The notes under the pieces: model-generated
The model's database searches: none
The model's input: the letters and a program-made list of their open reading frames with translations, nothing else
Told to the model about the DNA's origin: nothing
DNA from: Pseudomonas fulva 12-X
Lineage (GTDB): Bacteria > Pseudomonadota > Gammaproteobacteria > Pseudomonadales > Pseudomonadaceae
Direction: 5' to 3'
DNA length: 64,000 bases
Assembly (NCBI RefSeq): GCF_000213805.1
Contig: NC_015556.1
Coordinates: 2,170,001 to 2,234,000, forward strand
In this document: positions 28,008 through 37,776 of the stretch, piece after piece
How the letters are laid out: every line of letters begins with the position of its first letter
Numbering within the stretch: the stretch's first letter is position 1
Made by a program: the position numbers and the translations under genes

Positions 28008-28022
28008 TTGTTTTAAAAACAA
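28008..28022. promoter_or_regulatory. HexR operator in the gap-edd divergent promoter
   Basis: TTGTTTTAAAAACAA fits TTGT-N7-ACAA, the HexR consensus reported for Pseudomonas putida. It lies 20 bp upstream of gap and 98 bp upstream of edd in an AT-rich 131-bp gap, so it could repress both. Confidence 0.82.
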
Positions 28023-28119
28023 GATTATTCTCATGAAAGTAGAAATCAAGCGTTTTAGCTGTCAATATTTTGATAAAAATACAATTCGAAGTGCTACCCG
28101 CTAGCCTGGAGTCGACACC

Positions 28120-29949
28120 ATGCACCCCCGCATTCTCGAGGTAACCGACCGCCTGATCGCCCGCAGCCGCGCCACCCGCGAACGCTACCTGGCGCAGATG
28201 GCCGCCGCCGACAGCCAGGGCCCGCACCGCGGCGCACTGCAATGTGCCAACTTCGCCCACGGCGTGGCCGGTTGTGGTTCTGCCGAAGACAAGCAGCGCC
28301 TGCGCCTGATGAACGAGGCCAACGTCGGCATCGTCACCGCCTACAACGACATGCTGTCCGCCCACCAGCCTTACGAACACTATCCCGAGCTGATCAAGCA
28401 GGCCCTGCGCCAGGTCGGCTCTGTGGGCCAGGTGGCTGGCGGCGTGCCGGCGATGTGCGACGGCGTGACCCAGGGCGAGCCGGGCATGGAGCTGAGCCTG
28501 GCTAGCCGCGAAGTGATCGCCATGTCCACCGCCGTGGCGCTGTCGCACAACATGTTCGATGCGGCGATGCTGCTGGGCATCTGCGACAAGATCGTGCCGG
28601 GGCTGATGATCGGCGCCCTGCGTTTCGGCCATCTGCCGATGATCTTCGTGCCGGGCGGGCCGATGCCCTCGGGCATTCCCAACAAGGAAAAGGCCGAGGT
28701 TCGCCAGCTCTATGCCGAAGGCAAGGCGACTCGCGAGCAACTGCTCGAATCGGAGATGAAGTCCTACCACAGCCCCGGCACCTGCACCTTCTACGGCACC
28801 GCCAACACCAACCAGGTGGTGATGGAAATCATGGGCCTGCACCTGCCGGGTTCGTCCTTCGTCAACCCGTACACGCCGCTGCGCGATGCGCTGACCGCAG
28901 AGGCGGCCCACCAGGTGGTGCGTCTGACCCGCCAGGGCGGCGAGTACACACCGCTGTGCCGGATCATCGACGAGAAGGCCATCGTCAACTCGGTGGTGGC
29001 GCTCAACGCCACCGGTGGCTCGACCAACCATACGCTGCACATTCCGGCCTTCGCCCGTGCTGCCGGCATCCAGCTGACCTGGCAGGACATGGCCGACCTG
29101 TCCGCCGTCACCCCGACGCTGGCCAAGGTCTACCCCAATGGCCAGGCCGACGTGAACCACTTCCATGCCTGCGGCGGCGTGCCGTTCATGGTGCGCACGC
29201 TGCTCGAAGCCGGCCTGCTGCACGAAGACGTCTACACCGTCGCCGGGCCTGGCCTGTCGCGCTACACCCAGGAGCCCTTCCTCGATGGCGAGCGGCTGGT
29301 CTGGCGCCAGGGGCCGGAGCAGAGCCTGGATCGCAACATCCTGCGCAGCGTGCCGGAAGCCTTCTCACCCGAAGGCGGGCTGCGGGTACTGACCGGCAAC
29401 CTCGGCAATGGCGTAGCCAAGGTGTCGGCCGTGGCGCCGGAGCATCAGGTGGTCGAAGCGCCGGCCCGGGTGTTCGAAACCCAGGTCGAGCTGGCCGAAG
29501 CCTTCAAGGCCGGTGAGCTTGAGCGCGATTTCGTCGCCGTGGTGCGCTTCCAGGGGCCGAAGGCCAACGGTATGCCCGAGCTGCACAAGCTCACGCCGTA
29601 CCTGGGCATCCTCCAGGATCGCGGCTTCAAGGTGGCGCTGGTTACCGATGGACGGATGTCCGGCGCGTCGGGCAAGGTGCCGGCGGCCATTCATGTCAGC
29701 CCCGAAGCCTGGGACGGCGGCCCGCTGGCGCGGGTGCGCGACGGCGACCTGATTCGCGTCGACGGCGTGACCGGGCACCTGCAGGTGCTGGTCGATGACA
29801 TCGCCTGGAACGCACGGGAAACCGCCCCGCGCCCGCAAGGCACCGGCGTCGGCTGTGGCCGCGAACTGTTCGCCTTCATGCGTGCCGCCTTCAGCCCCGC
29901 GCAAGAGGGCGCCAGCGCCTTCACCGCCGAACTGGATTCGCTGCGATGA
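28120..29949 (+). CDS. edd: 6-phosphogluconate dehydratase
   Basis: A 609-residue member of the IlvD/Edd iron-sulfur dehydratase family. The signature CDKIVPG starts at Cys155. Other conserved cysteines are in LQCANFAHG (Cys42) and [10 protein letters not shown] (Cys113). It converts 6-phosphogluconate to KDPG, the first dedicated Entner-Doudoroff step. It starts the edd-glk-gltR-gltS operon and overlaps glk by four bases. CTGGAG precedes the ATG. Confidence 0.96.
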   Translation: MHPRILEVTDRLIARSRATRERYLAQMAAADSQGPHRGALQCANFAHGVAGCGSAEDKQRLRLMNEANVGIVTAYNDMLSAHQPYEHYPELIKQALRQVGSVGQVAGGVPAMCDGVTQGEPGMELSLASREVIAMSTAVALSHNMFDAAMLLGICDKIVPGLMIGALRFGHLPMIFVPGGPMPSGIPNKEKAEVRQLYAEGKATREQLLESEMKSYHSPGTCTFYGTANTNQVVMEIMGLHLPGSSFVNPYTPLRDALTAEAAHQVVRLTRQGGEYTPLCRIIDEKAIVNSVVALNATGGSTNHTLHIPAFARAAGIQLTWQDMADLSAVTPTLAKVYPNGQADVNHFHACGGVPFMVRTLLEAGLLHEDVYTVAGPGLSRYTQEPFLDGERLVWRQGPEQSLDRNILRSVPEAFSPEGGLRVLTGNLGNGVAKVSAVAPEHQVVEAPARVFETQVELAEAFKAGELERDFVAVVRFQGPKANGMPELHKLTPYLGILQDRGFKVALVTDGRMSGASGKVPAAIHVSPEAWDGGPLARVRDGDLIRVDGVTGHLQVLVDDIAWNARETAPRPQGTGVGCGRELFAFMRAAFSPAQEGASAFTAELDSLR

Positions 29950-30911
29950 GCCTGGCGCTGGTGGGCGACATCGGCGGCACCAATGCGCGTTTCGCCCTGT
30001 GGCGTGACGGCGGCCTGCATGGCGTGCGGGTATCGGCGACTGCCGATCACGCCACCGTCGAACAGGCCATCGTCGCCTACCTGGCCGCGGAAGGTCTGGC
30101 GCTCGGCGAAGTGCAAACCATCTGCCTGGCCTGCGCCGGGCCGGTGGAGATCGACCCGTTTCGTTTCACCAACAACGCCTGGCGCATCGACCGCCAGGCG
30201 TTCTGCGCCGAGCTGCAGGTGCGCGAGCTGCTGCTGCTCAACGATTTTTCCGCCATGGCCCTGGGCATGACCTGCCTGCAGGAAGACGAGTACGTCACCG
30301 TCTGCCCGGGCGAGGCGCAACCAGGTCGCCCGGCCGTGGTGATCGGTGCCGGCACCGGCCTGGGCGTCGGCACCTTGCTGAGCCTGCCCGATGGCAGCTG
30401 GCACGCCTTGCCGGGCGAGGGTGGTCACGTCGACCTGCCGGTGGGCAGTAACCGCGAGGCGTTGATCTGGCAGGCGCTGCACCGCCAGCTCGGCCACGTC
30501 AGCGCCGAGGCTGGTGCGCTCAGCGGCAATGGCCTGCTGGCCTTGTATCGCGCGACCTGTGCAGTGGATGGTCAGCAGGCTTCGCTGCAAAGCGCCGCTC
30601 AGGTAACCCGCGCGGCGCTGGAAGGCGAGCCGCTGGCGGTTGGCGTGCTGGAACAGTTCTGCTGCCTGCTGGGCCGCGTCGCCGGCAATAACGTGCTGAC
30701 CGTCGGCGGCCGCGGCGGCGTGTATATCGCCGGCGGTATGGTGCCGCGCTTCGCCGATTTCTTCCTGGCCAGCGGTTTCTCCCGTAGCCTGCGCGACAAG
30801 GGCTGCATGAGCGATTACTTCGACGGCCTGCCGGTTTGGCTGGTGACCGCGCCTTACCCGGGGCTGGTCGGCGCGGGCGTGGCGGTGGAGCAGCACCTGC
30901 AGAGGAACTAG
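29946..30911 (+). CDS. glk: Glucokinase
   Basis: A 321-residue bacterial glucokinase with the ATP-binding motif [10 protein letters not shown] at 7-16 and the sugar-binding [11 protein letters not shown] stretch near 100. [11 protein letters not shown] (about 135-145) is the second phosphate loop. It phosphorylates glucose delivered by the gts ABC importer. It overlaps edd by four bases and is followed after 50 bp by gltR. Confidence 0.95.
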   Translation: MSLALVGDIGGTNARFALWRDGGLHGVRVSATADHATVEQAIVAYLAAEGLALGEVQTICLACAGPVEIDPFRFTNNAWRIDRQAFCAELQVRELLLLNDFSAMALGMTCLQEDEYVTVCPGEAQPGRPAVVIGAGTGLGVGTLLSLPDGSWHALPGEGGHVDLPVGSNREALIWQALHRQLGHVSAEAGALSGNGLLALYRATCAVDGQQASLQSAAQVTRAALEGEPLAVGVLEQFCCLLGRVAGNNVLTVGGRGGVYIAGGMVPRFADFFLASGFSRSLRDKGCMSDYFDGLPVWLVTAPYPGLVGAGVAVEQHLQRN

Positions 30912-30939
30912 CACCCACAACGCTCTGTCTAGCATCGCC

Positions 30940-30950
30940 AATAACAACAA
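30940..30950 (+). promoter_or_regulatory. A-rich Crc/Hfq-type motif before gltR
   Basis: AATAACAACAA contains two overlapping AANAANAA matches and touches the AAGGA ribosome site of gltR, so Hfq/Crc binding would block its translation. Confidence 0.55.
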
Positions 30951-30961
30951 GGATTATCGAT

Positions 30962-31696
30962 GTGAGCCCAACCGGAAAATCGATCCTGCTGGTCGATGAC
31001 GACCAGGATATTCGTGAACTGCTGCAAACCTACCTCGGCCGCGCCGGCCTGCAGGTACGCACCGTGGCCGACGGTGCGGGGTTTCGTGAGACCTTGTGCG
31101 AGGGTGGCGCCGACCTGGTCATCCTCGACGTGATGCTGCCCGACGAGGACGGCTTCAGCCTGTGCCGCTGGACCCGCGAGCACCAGCACTTCGCCCAGGT
31201 GCCGATCATCATGCTGACCGCCAGCTCCGACGAGGCCGACCGCGTCGTCGGCCTGGAACTGGGCGCCGACGATTACATCGGCAAACCCTTCAGCCCCCGT
31301 GAACTACTGGCGCGCATCAAGGCACTGCTGCGTCGGGTGAATTTCGCCCAGGAGCGTGACACCGATGTGCTGGCTTTCGATGACTGGCGCCTGGATATGG
31401 TCAGCCACCGGCTGTTTCACCGTGACGGTGAGGAGGTGCTCTTGTCCGGCGCCGACTTTGCGTTGCTCAAGCTGTTTCTCGATCACCCGCAGCAGATTCT
31501 CGACCGCGACACCATCGGCAACGCCACCCGTGGCCGCGAGATGATGCCCCTCGAGCGCATCGTCGACATGGCAGTGAGCCGCCTGCGCCAGCGCCTGCGC
31601 GATACCAGCAAGCCGCCGCGACTGATCCGCACCGTGCGCGGTAGCGGTTACCAACTGGCCGCCAGCGTCAGCGCCCAGGCCGGCAATGCGCGCTGA
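30962..31696 (+). CDS. gltR: OmpR-family response regulator of glucose uptake
   Basis: A 244-residue response regulator. In the receiver domain (1-120) the phospho-acceptor is Asp56 (VILDVMLP), with Thr86 and Lys108. A winged-helix DNA-binding domain follows, ending in LIRTVRGSGYQLA. I chose the GTG at 30962, eight bases after AAGGA; upstream in-frame codons run through glk and are not protein-like. GltR-type regulators control glucose transport genes with the kinase encoded next. The gene overlaps gltS by 11 bases. Confidence 0.92.
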   Translation: MSPTGKSILLVDDDQDIRELLQTYLGRAGLQVRTVADGAGFRETLCEGGADLVILDVMLPDEDGFSLCRWTREHQHFAQVPIIMLTASSDEADRVVGLELGADDYIGKPFSPRELLARIKALLRRVNFAQERDTDVLAFDDWRLDMVSHRLFHRDGEEVLLSGADFALLKLFLDHPQQILDRDTIGNATRGREMMPLERIVDMAVSRLRQRLRDTSKPPRLIRTVRGSGYQLAASVSAQAGNAR

Positions 31697-33143
31697 CTGG
31701 CGTCGGCTGCTGCCGATTCCACGCTCGCTGCTGGGCCGCATGCTGCTGCTGACGCTGCTCTCGGTGCTGGTGGCGCAGACGCTGTCCAGCGCCATCTGGC
31801 TGTCGCAACTGCGTGCCACTCAGCTCGAAGGCCTGGTGACCTCGGCGCGCAGCCTGGCCCATTCGATGTCGGCCAGTGTGCGCTACTTCCGCTCGCTGCC
31901 GGTGGCCTACCGGCCCATGGTGCTCGATCAGCTGCGCAGCATGGGCGGCACCCGTTTCGTGGTCAGCCTCAACGACCGGCCGCTGGCCATGCAGCTGCTG
32001 CCCGCCACGCCGCGCAAGCTGGCGGTGACCGAGGCGGTGAGCGATGTGCTGCATGCGTCCTTGGGCAAGAATGCGGACATCTCCGTGAGCTTCGTCAGCC
32101 CCGATGACCTGCGCATCTTCAACGGTGGTGTGAAGCTCGACGAGCTGCCGCGCTCCTGGGCCCATTACGCCCTGACCCTGGAGCCGGTCAATCCGCCGGT
32201 ACTGGTCACCCAGATTCAGCTGGCGCCCGGCGAATGGCTGTATATCGCCTCGCTGTTGCCCGAGCCCTACACCAGCCTTGAAGAGCCGGTGCTGCCGACC
32301 CAGCAGCTGTGGTTCATCCTGCTGAGCAGCGGTTTTCTGCTGCTGTTCATCGGCATTCTGGTGCGCTGGCAGAGCCGGCCGCTCAAGCGTCTGGCCCGCG
32401 CCGCCCGGCACCTGTCGCTGGGCGCCGATATCCAGCCGGTGGAGGAGGCCGGTGGGCGCGAAGTGGTCGAGGTGGCGCGCGCCTTCAACGCCATGCGCGA
32501 GCGCATCAGCCGTTACCTGACCGAGCGCGCCCAGCTGTTCAGCGCCATTTCCCATGACCTGCGCACGCCGATCACCCGCCTGCGCCTGCGCGTCGAGCTG
32601 CTCGACGACGAAACCCTGCAGACCAAGTTCGGCCGCGATCTCGACGAGCTGGAGCTGCTGGTCAAGGGCGCGCTGCAGTGCGTCAAGGACACCGACATCC
32701 ACGAGAACATCGAATCGGTGGACCTCAACCAGCTGCTGCATTGCCTGGTCGAGCCTTACCTGGCGCCGACCGGCAATGGCCGGGTAACCCTGCATGGCGA
32801 GGCGGGCGCGGCCTATCTTGGCAAGCCCCTGGCGCTGCGCCGCTGCATCGGCAACCTGATCGACAATGCCCTGAAGTACGGTCACCGCGCCCATCTGCAT
32901 GTCGAGGATGACGACGAGGCCTATGTACTGCACGTCGATGACGAAGGGCCGGGCGTGCCCGAGCAGCGCCTGGAGCAGGTGTTCGAGCCGCACTTTCGCC
33001 TGGCCGGGCAGCAGCAGGGTTATGGTCTGGGACTCGGCATCGCACGGAACATCGCCCACAGCCATGGTGGCGAGGTGAGCCTGCAAAACCTGCGTGAAGG
33101 CGGCCTGCGGGTGACCCTGCGCCTGCCGCGGATGCCCGATTGA
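31686..33143 (+). CDS. gltS: Sensor histidine kinase, partner of GltR
   Basis: A 485-residue kinase. Helix 1 spans about 18-40, a periplasmic domain 41-206, helix 2 207-227 and HAMP 228-280. The phospho-acceptor is His290 in FSAISHDLRTPITRLR, and the ATPase has the N-box LIDNALKYG and a G-rich GYGLGLGIA. Also called GtrS; in Pseudomonas aeruginosa GtrS senses 2-ketogluconate and 6-phosphogluconate. Note the name gltS is also used for an unrelated glutamate carrier. It ends the edd operon. Confidence 0.92.
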   Translation: MRADWRRLLPIPRSLLGRMLLLTLLSVLVAQTLSSAIWLSQLRATQLEGLVTSARSLAHSMSASVRYFRSLPVAYRPMVLDQLRSMGGTRFVVSLNDRPLAMQLLPATPRKLAVTEAVSDVLHASLGKNADISVSFVSPDDLRIFNGGVKLDELPRSWAHYALTLEPVNPPVLVTQIQLAPGEWLYIASLLPEPYTSLEEPVLPTQQLWFILLSSGFLLLFIGILVRWQSRPLKRLARAARHLSLGADIQPVEEAGGREVVEVARAFNAMRERISRYLTERAQLFSAISHDLRTPITRLRLRVELLDDETLQTKFGRDLDELELLVKGALQCVKDTDIHENIESVDLNQLLHCLVEPYLAPTGNGRVTLHGEAGAAYLGKPLALRRCIGNLIDNALKYGHRAHLHVEDDDEAYVLHVDDEGPGVPEQRLEQVFEPHFRLAGQQQGYGLGLGIARNIAHSHGGEVSLQNLREGGLRVTLRLPRMPD

Positions 33144-33275
33144 ATGTCACCGCCCTGTGACAAAGCCGCCGGCCTTCGTTACCTGAGCAGCCCCGGCGCG
33201 CCAGTAGACTCGGGCGACCACAGCCCACGAGCCGGGCGGGCAACTTGCCCCTGAAGCGCCGGTTCGCTTGCATGG

Positions 33276-33286
33276 AATAACAACAA
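33276..33286 (+). promoter_or_regulatory. A-rich Crc/Hfq-type motif at the epimerase start
   Basis: AATAACAACAA, two overlapping AANAANAA matches, fills the space between GGAA and the ATG of the AGE-family gene. Confidence 0.5.
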
Positions 33287-34518
33287 TGATCGCACCCCCA
33301 TTACCCGCCGACAGCTGGCTGGTGAAGCCTGCTCATCAGGCCTGGCTGAATGCCGAAGGCCTGCGCTTGCTGCCGTTCGCGCGCGCATCCAGGGTCGAAG
33401 ATGGCTTCGCGGCCCTCGATGAAAGGGGCGCGCTGCCGCCCGATGCCATCGCCGAATTGATCCACACCACGCGCATGACCCATTGCTTCGCCCTGGCTCA
33501 TCTGCAGGGCATTCCCGGCTATGGCGCACTGGTCGATCATGGCGTTGCTGCGCTGCAAGGCCGGCTGCGTGACGAGGTGGCCGGCGGCTGGTTCGCCGAT
33601 GCCACCCGCAAGAGCGACAAGACAGCCTATCTGCATGCCTTCGTGGCGCTGGCGGCCGGTTCCGCCCAGGCGGCTGCGCGACCCGGTGCTGATCTGCTAT
33701 TGGAGGAGGCGATCGGCATCCTCGAACGGCATTTCTGGAGCGAGGAAGAGGGCGCGCTACGCGAGAGCTTCAGTCGCGACTGGTCCGAGGAAGAAGCCTA
33801 CCGCGGCGCCAACAGCAACATGCACGGCGTGGAAGCCTTTCTCGCCCTGGCCGATGTCACTGGCGACAGCGTCTGGCTGCAGCGTGCGCTGCGCATTGCC
33901 GAGCGGCTGATTCACGGGCATGCCGCCGCCCGCGGCCATGCGGTGGTCGAGCATTTCGACCGCCAGTGGCAGGCGTTGCCCGAGTACAACGCAGACAACC
34001 GTGCCGATCCGTTTCGCCCTTACGGCAGCACGCCCGGCCACAGCTTCGAGTGGGCGCGCCTGCTGCTGCACCTGGAAGCCGCCCTGCTGCGCGCGGGGCT
34101 GGAGGCGCCCGGTTGGCTGCTGGACGATGCCCGTGGCCTGTTCGATAGCGCCTGCCGCGACGCCTGGCACGCCGATGGCTCGCCAGGGCTGGTCTACACC
34201 CTGGACTGGCACGCCCAGCCGGTGGTGCGGGCGCGCCTGCACTGGGTGCAGGCCGAAGCCAGTGCAGCGGCCGCGGCGCTGCTGCGCCGCACCGGGGAGT
34301 CGGATTACGAGCAGTGGTACCGATGCTTCTGGGAATTCACCGGCCGGCATTTCATCGACCTGTGCCAGGGCAGCTGGCATCACGAGCTCGATACCGAGAA
34401 CCGCCCGGCGGCGACTATCTGGCCCGGCAAACCCGACCTCTACCACGCCTACCAGGCCGTGCTGCTGCCGCGTCTGCCGCTGGCACCGAGCCTGGCCACG
34501 GCACTTTCTGCCGTGTAA
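33286..34518 (+). CDS. AGE-family sugar epimerase/isomerase (mannose isomerase-like)
   Basis: A 410-residue alpha6/alpha6-barrel protein of the N-acylglucosamine 2-epimerase family. Motifs include HTTRMTHCFALAHL, ANSNMHGVEAFLALAD, YGSTPGHSFEWARLLL and GSWHHELDTENRP, which supply the conserved histidines. Relatives interconvert mannose or related aldoses with fructose. I chose the ATG at 33286 with GGAA eight bases upstream; a TTG at 33268 is possible. Placed between gltS and the glucose importer genes, it may feed other hexoses into the pathway. Substrate not known. Confidence 0.82.
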   Translation: MIAPPLPADSWLVKPAHQAWLNAEGLRLLPFARASRVEDGFAALDERGALPPDAIAELIHTTRMTHCFALAHLQGIPGYGALVDHGVAALQGRLRDEVAGGWFADATRKSDKTAYLHAFVALAAGSAQAAARPGADLLLEEAIGILERHFWSEEEGALRESFSRDWSEEEAYRGANSNMHGVEAFLALADVTGDSVWLQRALRIAERLIHGHAAARGHAVVEHFDRQWQALPEYNADNRADPFRPYGSTPGHSFEWARLLLHLEAALLRAGLEAPGWLLDDARGLFDSACRDAWHADGSPGLVYTLDWHAQPVVRARLHWVQAEASAAAAALLRRTGESDYEQWYRCFWEFTGRHFIDLCQGSWHHELDTENRPAATIWPGKPDLYHAYQAVLLPRLPLAPSLATALSAV

Positions 34519-34610
34519 CGAGGTGGTGACATTCACGCATCCCTTCGTTACCTGGCTCCCTGGAAACCCTGATTAAACTCCCTGCAACGCAAGCACCATG
34601 ACTTGCCGCT

Positions 34611-34618
34611 AACAATAA
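34611..34618 (+). promoter_or_regulatory. A-rich Crc/Hfq-type motif before the glucose-binding protein gene
   Basis: AACAATAA (AANAANAA) lies just before the GAAAGG ribosome site of the binding-protein gene. Confidence 0.5.
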
Positions 34619-34632
34619 AGAAAGGTACTTCG

Positions 34633-35901
34633 ATGAACGCGATCACCCGTCTCGCTACTGCCGTTTCTCTCGCTTCCCTGTTCCCCCTCACCGCGCTGGC
34701 GGCCGACTCCAAAGGTACGGTCGAGGTCGTGCATTGGTGGACGTCCGGTGGCGAAGCGGCAGCCGTCAAGGTCCTGCGTGAGCTGGTCGAGAAGGACGGC
34801 TACACCTGGAAGGACAGCGCCGTAGCCGGTGGCGCCGGCTCGGCCGCCATGACCGTACTCAAGACCCGCGTGGTCTCCGGCAACCCACCGGGCGCCGCGC
34901 AGATCAAGGGCCCGGACCTGCAGGAGTGGGGCGCGCTGGATCTGCTCGCGCCGCTGGACGACGTGGCCAAGGCCAACAACTGGGATGGCCTGCTGTCGAA
35001 AACCGTCGCCAACACCATGAAGTACGACGGCCACTACGTCGCCGTGCCGGTGAACATCCACCGCGTCAACTGGCTGTGGATCAACCCGGCGGTGTTCAAG
35101 AAGGCCGGAATCGACAAAGCGCCGACCACCCTGGACGAACTCTACGCTGCCGGCGACAAGCTCAAGGCTGCCGGCTTCACGCCGCTCGCCCACGGTGGTC
35201 AGCCGTGGCAGGACAGCACCGTGTTCGAAGGCCTGGTGCTCGGCATCATGGGCGCCGAGGGCTACCACAAGGCGTTCGTCGAGAACGACGAGGCGACCCT
35301 GACCAGCCCGAAGATGACCGAAGTGTTCACCGCGCTGAAAAAGCTCTCCACCTACATGGACGACAACCGCGCCGGCCGCGACTGGAACCTGGCCACCGCC
35401 GAAGTCATCGACGGCAAGGCCGGCATGCAGATCATGGGCGACTGGGCCAAGAGCGAATGGACCGCCGCCGGCAAGGTCGCGGGCAAGGACTATCAGTGCG
35501 TGCCGATGCCGGGCACCGCCGGCAGCTACACCTACAACATCGACTCCATGGCCATGTTCAAGCTCAAGAACGAGGGCGACATCGCCGCTCAGCACGACCT
35601 GGCGCGCATCGCTCTGGAGCCCGAGTTCCAGTACGTGTTCAACCAGAACAAGGGCTCGATCCCGGTGCGCTCGGACCTGGACATGAGCAAGTTCGACAGC
35701 TGCGCTCAGGCCTCCATGAAGGATTTTCAGGCGGCCGACAAGGCCGGCAAGCTGGAGCCGAGCATGGCCCACAGCATGGCTACCAACCTGGCGGTGCAGG
35801 GCGCGATCTTCGATGTGGTCACCAACTTCATGGCCGACAAGAACGCCGACCCGAGCAAGGCCGGCGCGCAAATGGCCGCGGCGATCAAATCCGCTCAGTA
35901 A
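34633..35901 (+). CDS. gtsA: Glucose/mannose ABC transporter, periplasmic binding protein
   Basis: A 422-residue extracellular solute-binding protein (family 1). The signal peptide spans 1-23 or 24 (LFPLTALAA) and mature [15 protein letters not shown] follows. It binds glucose in the periplasm and delivers it to GtsBC. The ATG at 34633 gives a proper signal peptide; the upstream in-frame codons do not. It starts the gts transport operon. A strong hairpin follows directly and may keep its transcript more abundant than those of the permeases. Confidence 0.93.
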   Translation: MNAITRLATAVSLASLFPLTALAADSKGTVEVVHWWTSGGEAAAVKVLRELVEKDGYTWKDSAVAGGAGSAAMTVLKTRVVSGNPPGAAQIKGPDLQEWGALDLLAPLDDVAKANNWDGLLSKTVANTMKYDGHYVAVPVNIHRVNWLWINPAVFKKAGIDKAPTTLDELYAAGDKLKAAGFTPLAHGGQPWQDSTVFEGLVLGIMGAEGYHKAFVENDEATLTSPKMTEVFTALKKLSTYMDDNRAGRDWNLATAEVIDGKAGMQIMGDWAKSEWTAAGKVAGKDYQCVPMPGTAGSYTYNIDSMAMFKLKNEGDIAAQHDLARIALEPEFQYVFNQNKGSIPVRSDLDMSKFDSCAQASMKDFQAADKAGKLEPSMAHSMATNLAVQGAIFDVVTNFMADKNADPSKAGAQMAAAIKSAQ

Positions 35902-35907
35902 CCTGAA

Positions 35908-35931
35908 GCGGGCCGCCGTCCGGCGGCCCGC
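35908..35931 (+). terminator. Intercistronic hairpin between binding protein and permease genes
   Basis: GCGGGCCGCC and GGCGGCCCGC form a perfect 10-bp stem with a four-base loop six bases after the gtsA stop. It lacks a T run, so partial attenuation or 3' protection of the gtsA message is more likely than full termination. Confidence 0.65.
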
Positions 35932-36016
35932 CTGATTTCACCTTCCACTGCGTGACGGGCATTTGGCCCGCCCGTGGTGGAGTTCGTCCCGAGTTTCTGC
36001 AATCACGGTAGGCCCG

Positions 36017-36925
36017 ATGAGTGTCACGACGGTAATCGGCAAGGCTTCACCCTTCGATGCGCTGCAGCGCTGGCTGCCCAAGCTGGTGCTGGCGCCCACC
36101 ATGCTGGTGGTGCTGGTGGGGTTCTACGGCTACATCCTGTGGACGGCGGTGTTGTCGTTCACCAACTCAAGCTTCATGCCCAGCTACAAGTGGGTGGGCC
36201 TGCAGCAATACATGCGGCTGATGGACAACGACCGCTGGTGGGTCGCCAGCAAGAACCTGATGGTCTTCGGCGGCCTGTTCATCGGCATCAGCTTGGTCAT
36301 CGGCGTGCTGTTGGCGGTGCTGCTCGATCAGCGCATCCGTCGCGAAGGCGTGATCCGCACCATCTACCTGTACCCCATGGCGCTGTCGATGATCGTCACC
36401 GGCACCGCCTGGAAATGGCTGCTAAACCCCGGCCTGGGCCTGGACAAGCTGTTGCGTGACTGGGGCTGGGAAGGCTTTCGACTGGACTGGCTGGTCGACC
36501 CCGACCGGGTCGTCTACTGCCTGGTGATCGCCGCGGTGTGGCAGGCCTCGGGCTTCGTCATGGCGTTGTTCCTGGCCGGGTTGCGCGGCGTCGATCAGTC
36601 GATCATCCGCGCCGCCCAGGTCGATGGCGCGAGCTTGCCAACCATCTACCTGCGCATCGTGCTGCCGAGCCTGCGCCCGGTGTTCTTCAGCGCGGTGATG
36701 ATCCTCGCCCACATTGCCATCAAGAGCTTCGACCTGGTGGCGGCGATGACTGCAGGCGGGCCCGGCTACGCCTCCGATCTGCCGGCGATGTTCATGTACA
36801 ACTTCACCTTCAGCCGCGGCCAGATGGGCATCGGCTCGGCCAGTGCGATGCTGATGCTCGGCGCGATCCTGGCGATCCTGGTGCCGTACCTCTACTCGGA
36901 ATTGCGAGGCAAGCGCCATGACTAA
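36017..36925 (+). CDS. gtsB: Glucose ABC transporter permease 1
   Basis: A 302-residue inner-membrane permease with about six helices and the EAA loop DGASLPTIYLRIVLPSLRP that contacts the ATPase. I chose the ATG at 36017 (MSVTTVIGKASPFD), since the ORF extension upstream is not typical protein. It pairs with GtsC to form the channel. It overlaps gtsC by eight bases. Confidence 0.92.
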   Translation: MSVTTVIGKASPFDALQRWLPKLVLAPTMLVVLVGFYGYILWTAVLSFTNSSFMPSYKWVGLQQYMRLMDNDRWWVASKNLMVFGGLFIGISLVIGVLLAVLLDQRIRREGVIRTIYLYPMALSMIVTGTAWKWLLNPGLGLDKLLRDWGWEGFRLDWLVDPDRVVYCLVIAAVWQASGFVMALFLAGLRGVDQSIIRAAQVDGASLPTIYLRIVLPSLRPVFFSAVMILAHIAIKSFDLVAAMTAGGPGYASDLPAMFMYNFTFSRGQMGIGSASAMLMLGAILAILVPYLYSELRGKRHD

Positions 36926-37748
36926 AGCCTTCAGTCCAAGCCGCCTGGCGATTCACGCCACCCTGTTGTTCGCCGCCGCGCTGTACCTGGTGCCGCTGGT
37001 GGTGATGCTGCTGACCAGCTTCAAGACTCCCGAGGACGTGCGCGCCGGCAACCTGCTGTCGCTGCCCGACGCCTTCACCCTGATCGGCTGGGTCAAGGCC
37101 TGGGATGTGGTCGGCGGGCATTTCTGGAACTCGGCGAAGATGGCCATTCCGGCGGTGCTGATCTCCACGGCCATCGGCGCGCTCAATGGCTACGTGCTGT
37201 CGATGTGGCGCTTCCGCGGCTCGCAGCTGTTCTTCGGCCTGCTGCTGTTCGGCTGCTTCCTGCCGTTCCAGACCATCCTGCTGCCGGCCTCGTTCACCCT
37301 CGGCAAGTTCGGCCTGGCCAACACCACCGTCGGCCTGGTGCTGGTGCATGTGGTCTATGGCATCGCCTTCACCACGCTGTTCTTCCGCAACTTCTACGTC
37401 AGCGTGCCGGATGCTCTGGTCAAGGCCGCGCGCCTGGATGGCGCGGGGTTCTTCACCATCTTCGGGCGCATCCTGCTGCCGATGTCGGTGCCGATCATCA
37501 TGGTCTGTCTGATCTGGCAGTTCACCCAGATCTGGAACGATTTCCTGTTCGGCGTGGTGTTCGCCAGTGGCGACGCCCAGCCGATCACCGTGGCCCTCAA
37601 CAACCTGGTCAACACCAGCACCGGGGCCAAGGAATACAACGTGGACATGGCTGCGGCGATGATCGCCGGGCTGCCGACCCTGCTGGTGTACATCCTGGCG
37701 GGCAAGTATTTCCTGCGCGGCCTTACGGCTGGCGCGGTAAAGGGCTGA
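36918..37748 (+). CDS. gtsC: Glucose ABC transporter permease 2
   Basis: A 276-residue MalG-like permease with six predicted helices and the EAA loop LDGAGFFTIFGRILLPMSVP. It completes the membrane channel with GtsB. The overlap with gtsB and 28-bp gap to gtsD show a single operon. Confidence 0.92.
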   Translation: MTKAFSPSRLAIHATLLFAAALYLVPLVVMLLTSFKTPEDVRAGNLLSLPDAFTLIGWVKAWDVVGGHFWNSAKMAIPAVLISTAIGALNGYVLSMWRFRGSQLFFGLLLFGCFLPFQTILLPASFTLGKFGLANTTVGLVLVHVVYGIAFTTLFFRNFYVSVPDALVKAARLDGAGFFTIFGRILLPMSVPIIMVCLIWQFTQIWNDFLFGVVFASGDAQPITVALNNLVNTSTGAKEYNVDMAAAMIAGLPTLLVYILAGKYFLRGLTAGAVKG

Positions 37749-37776
37749 AAGCCCTGCTTTCAGAGTGGAGAAGTAG

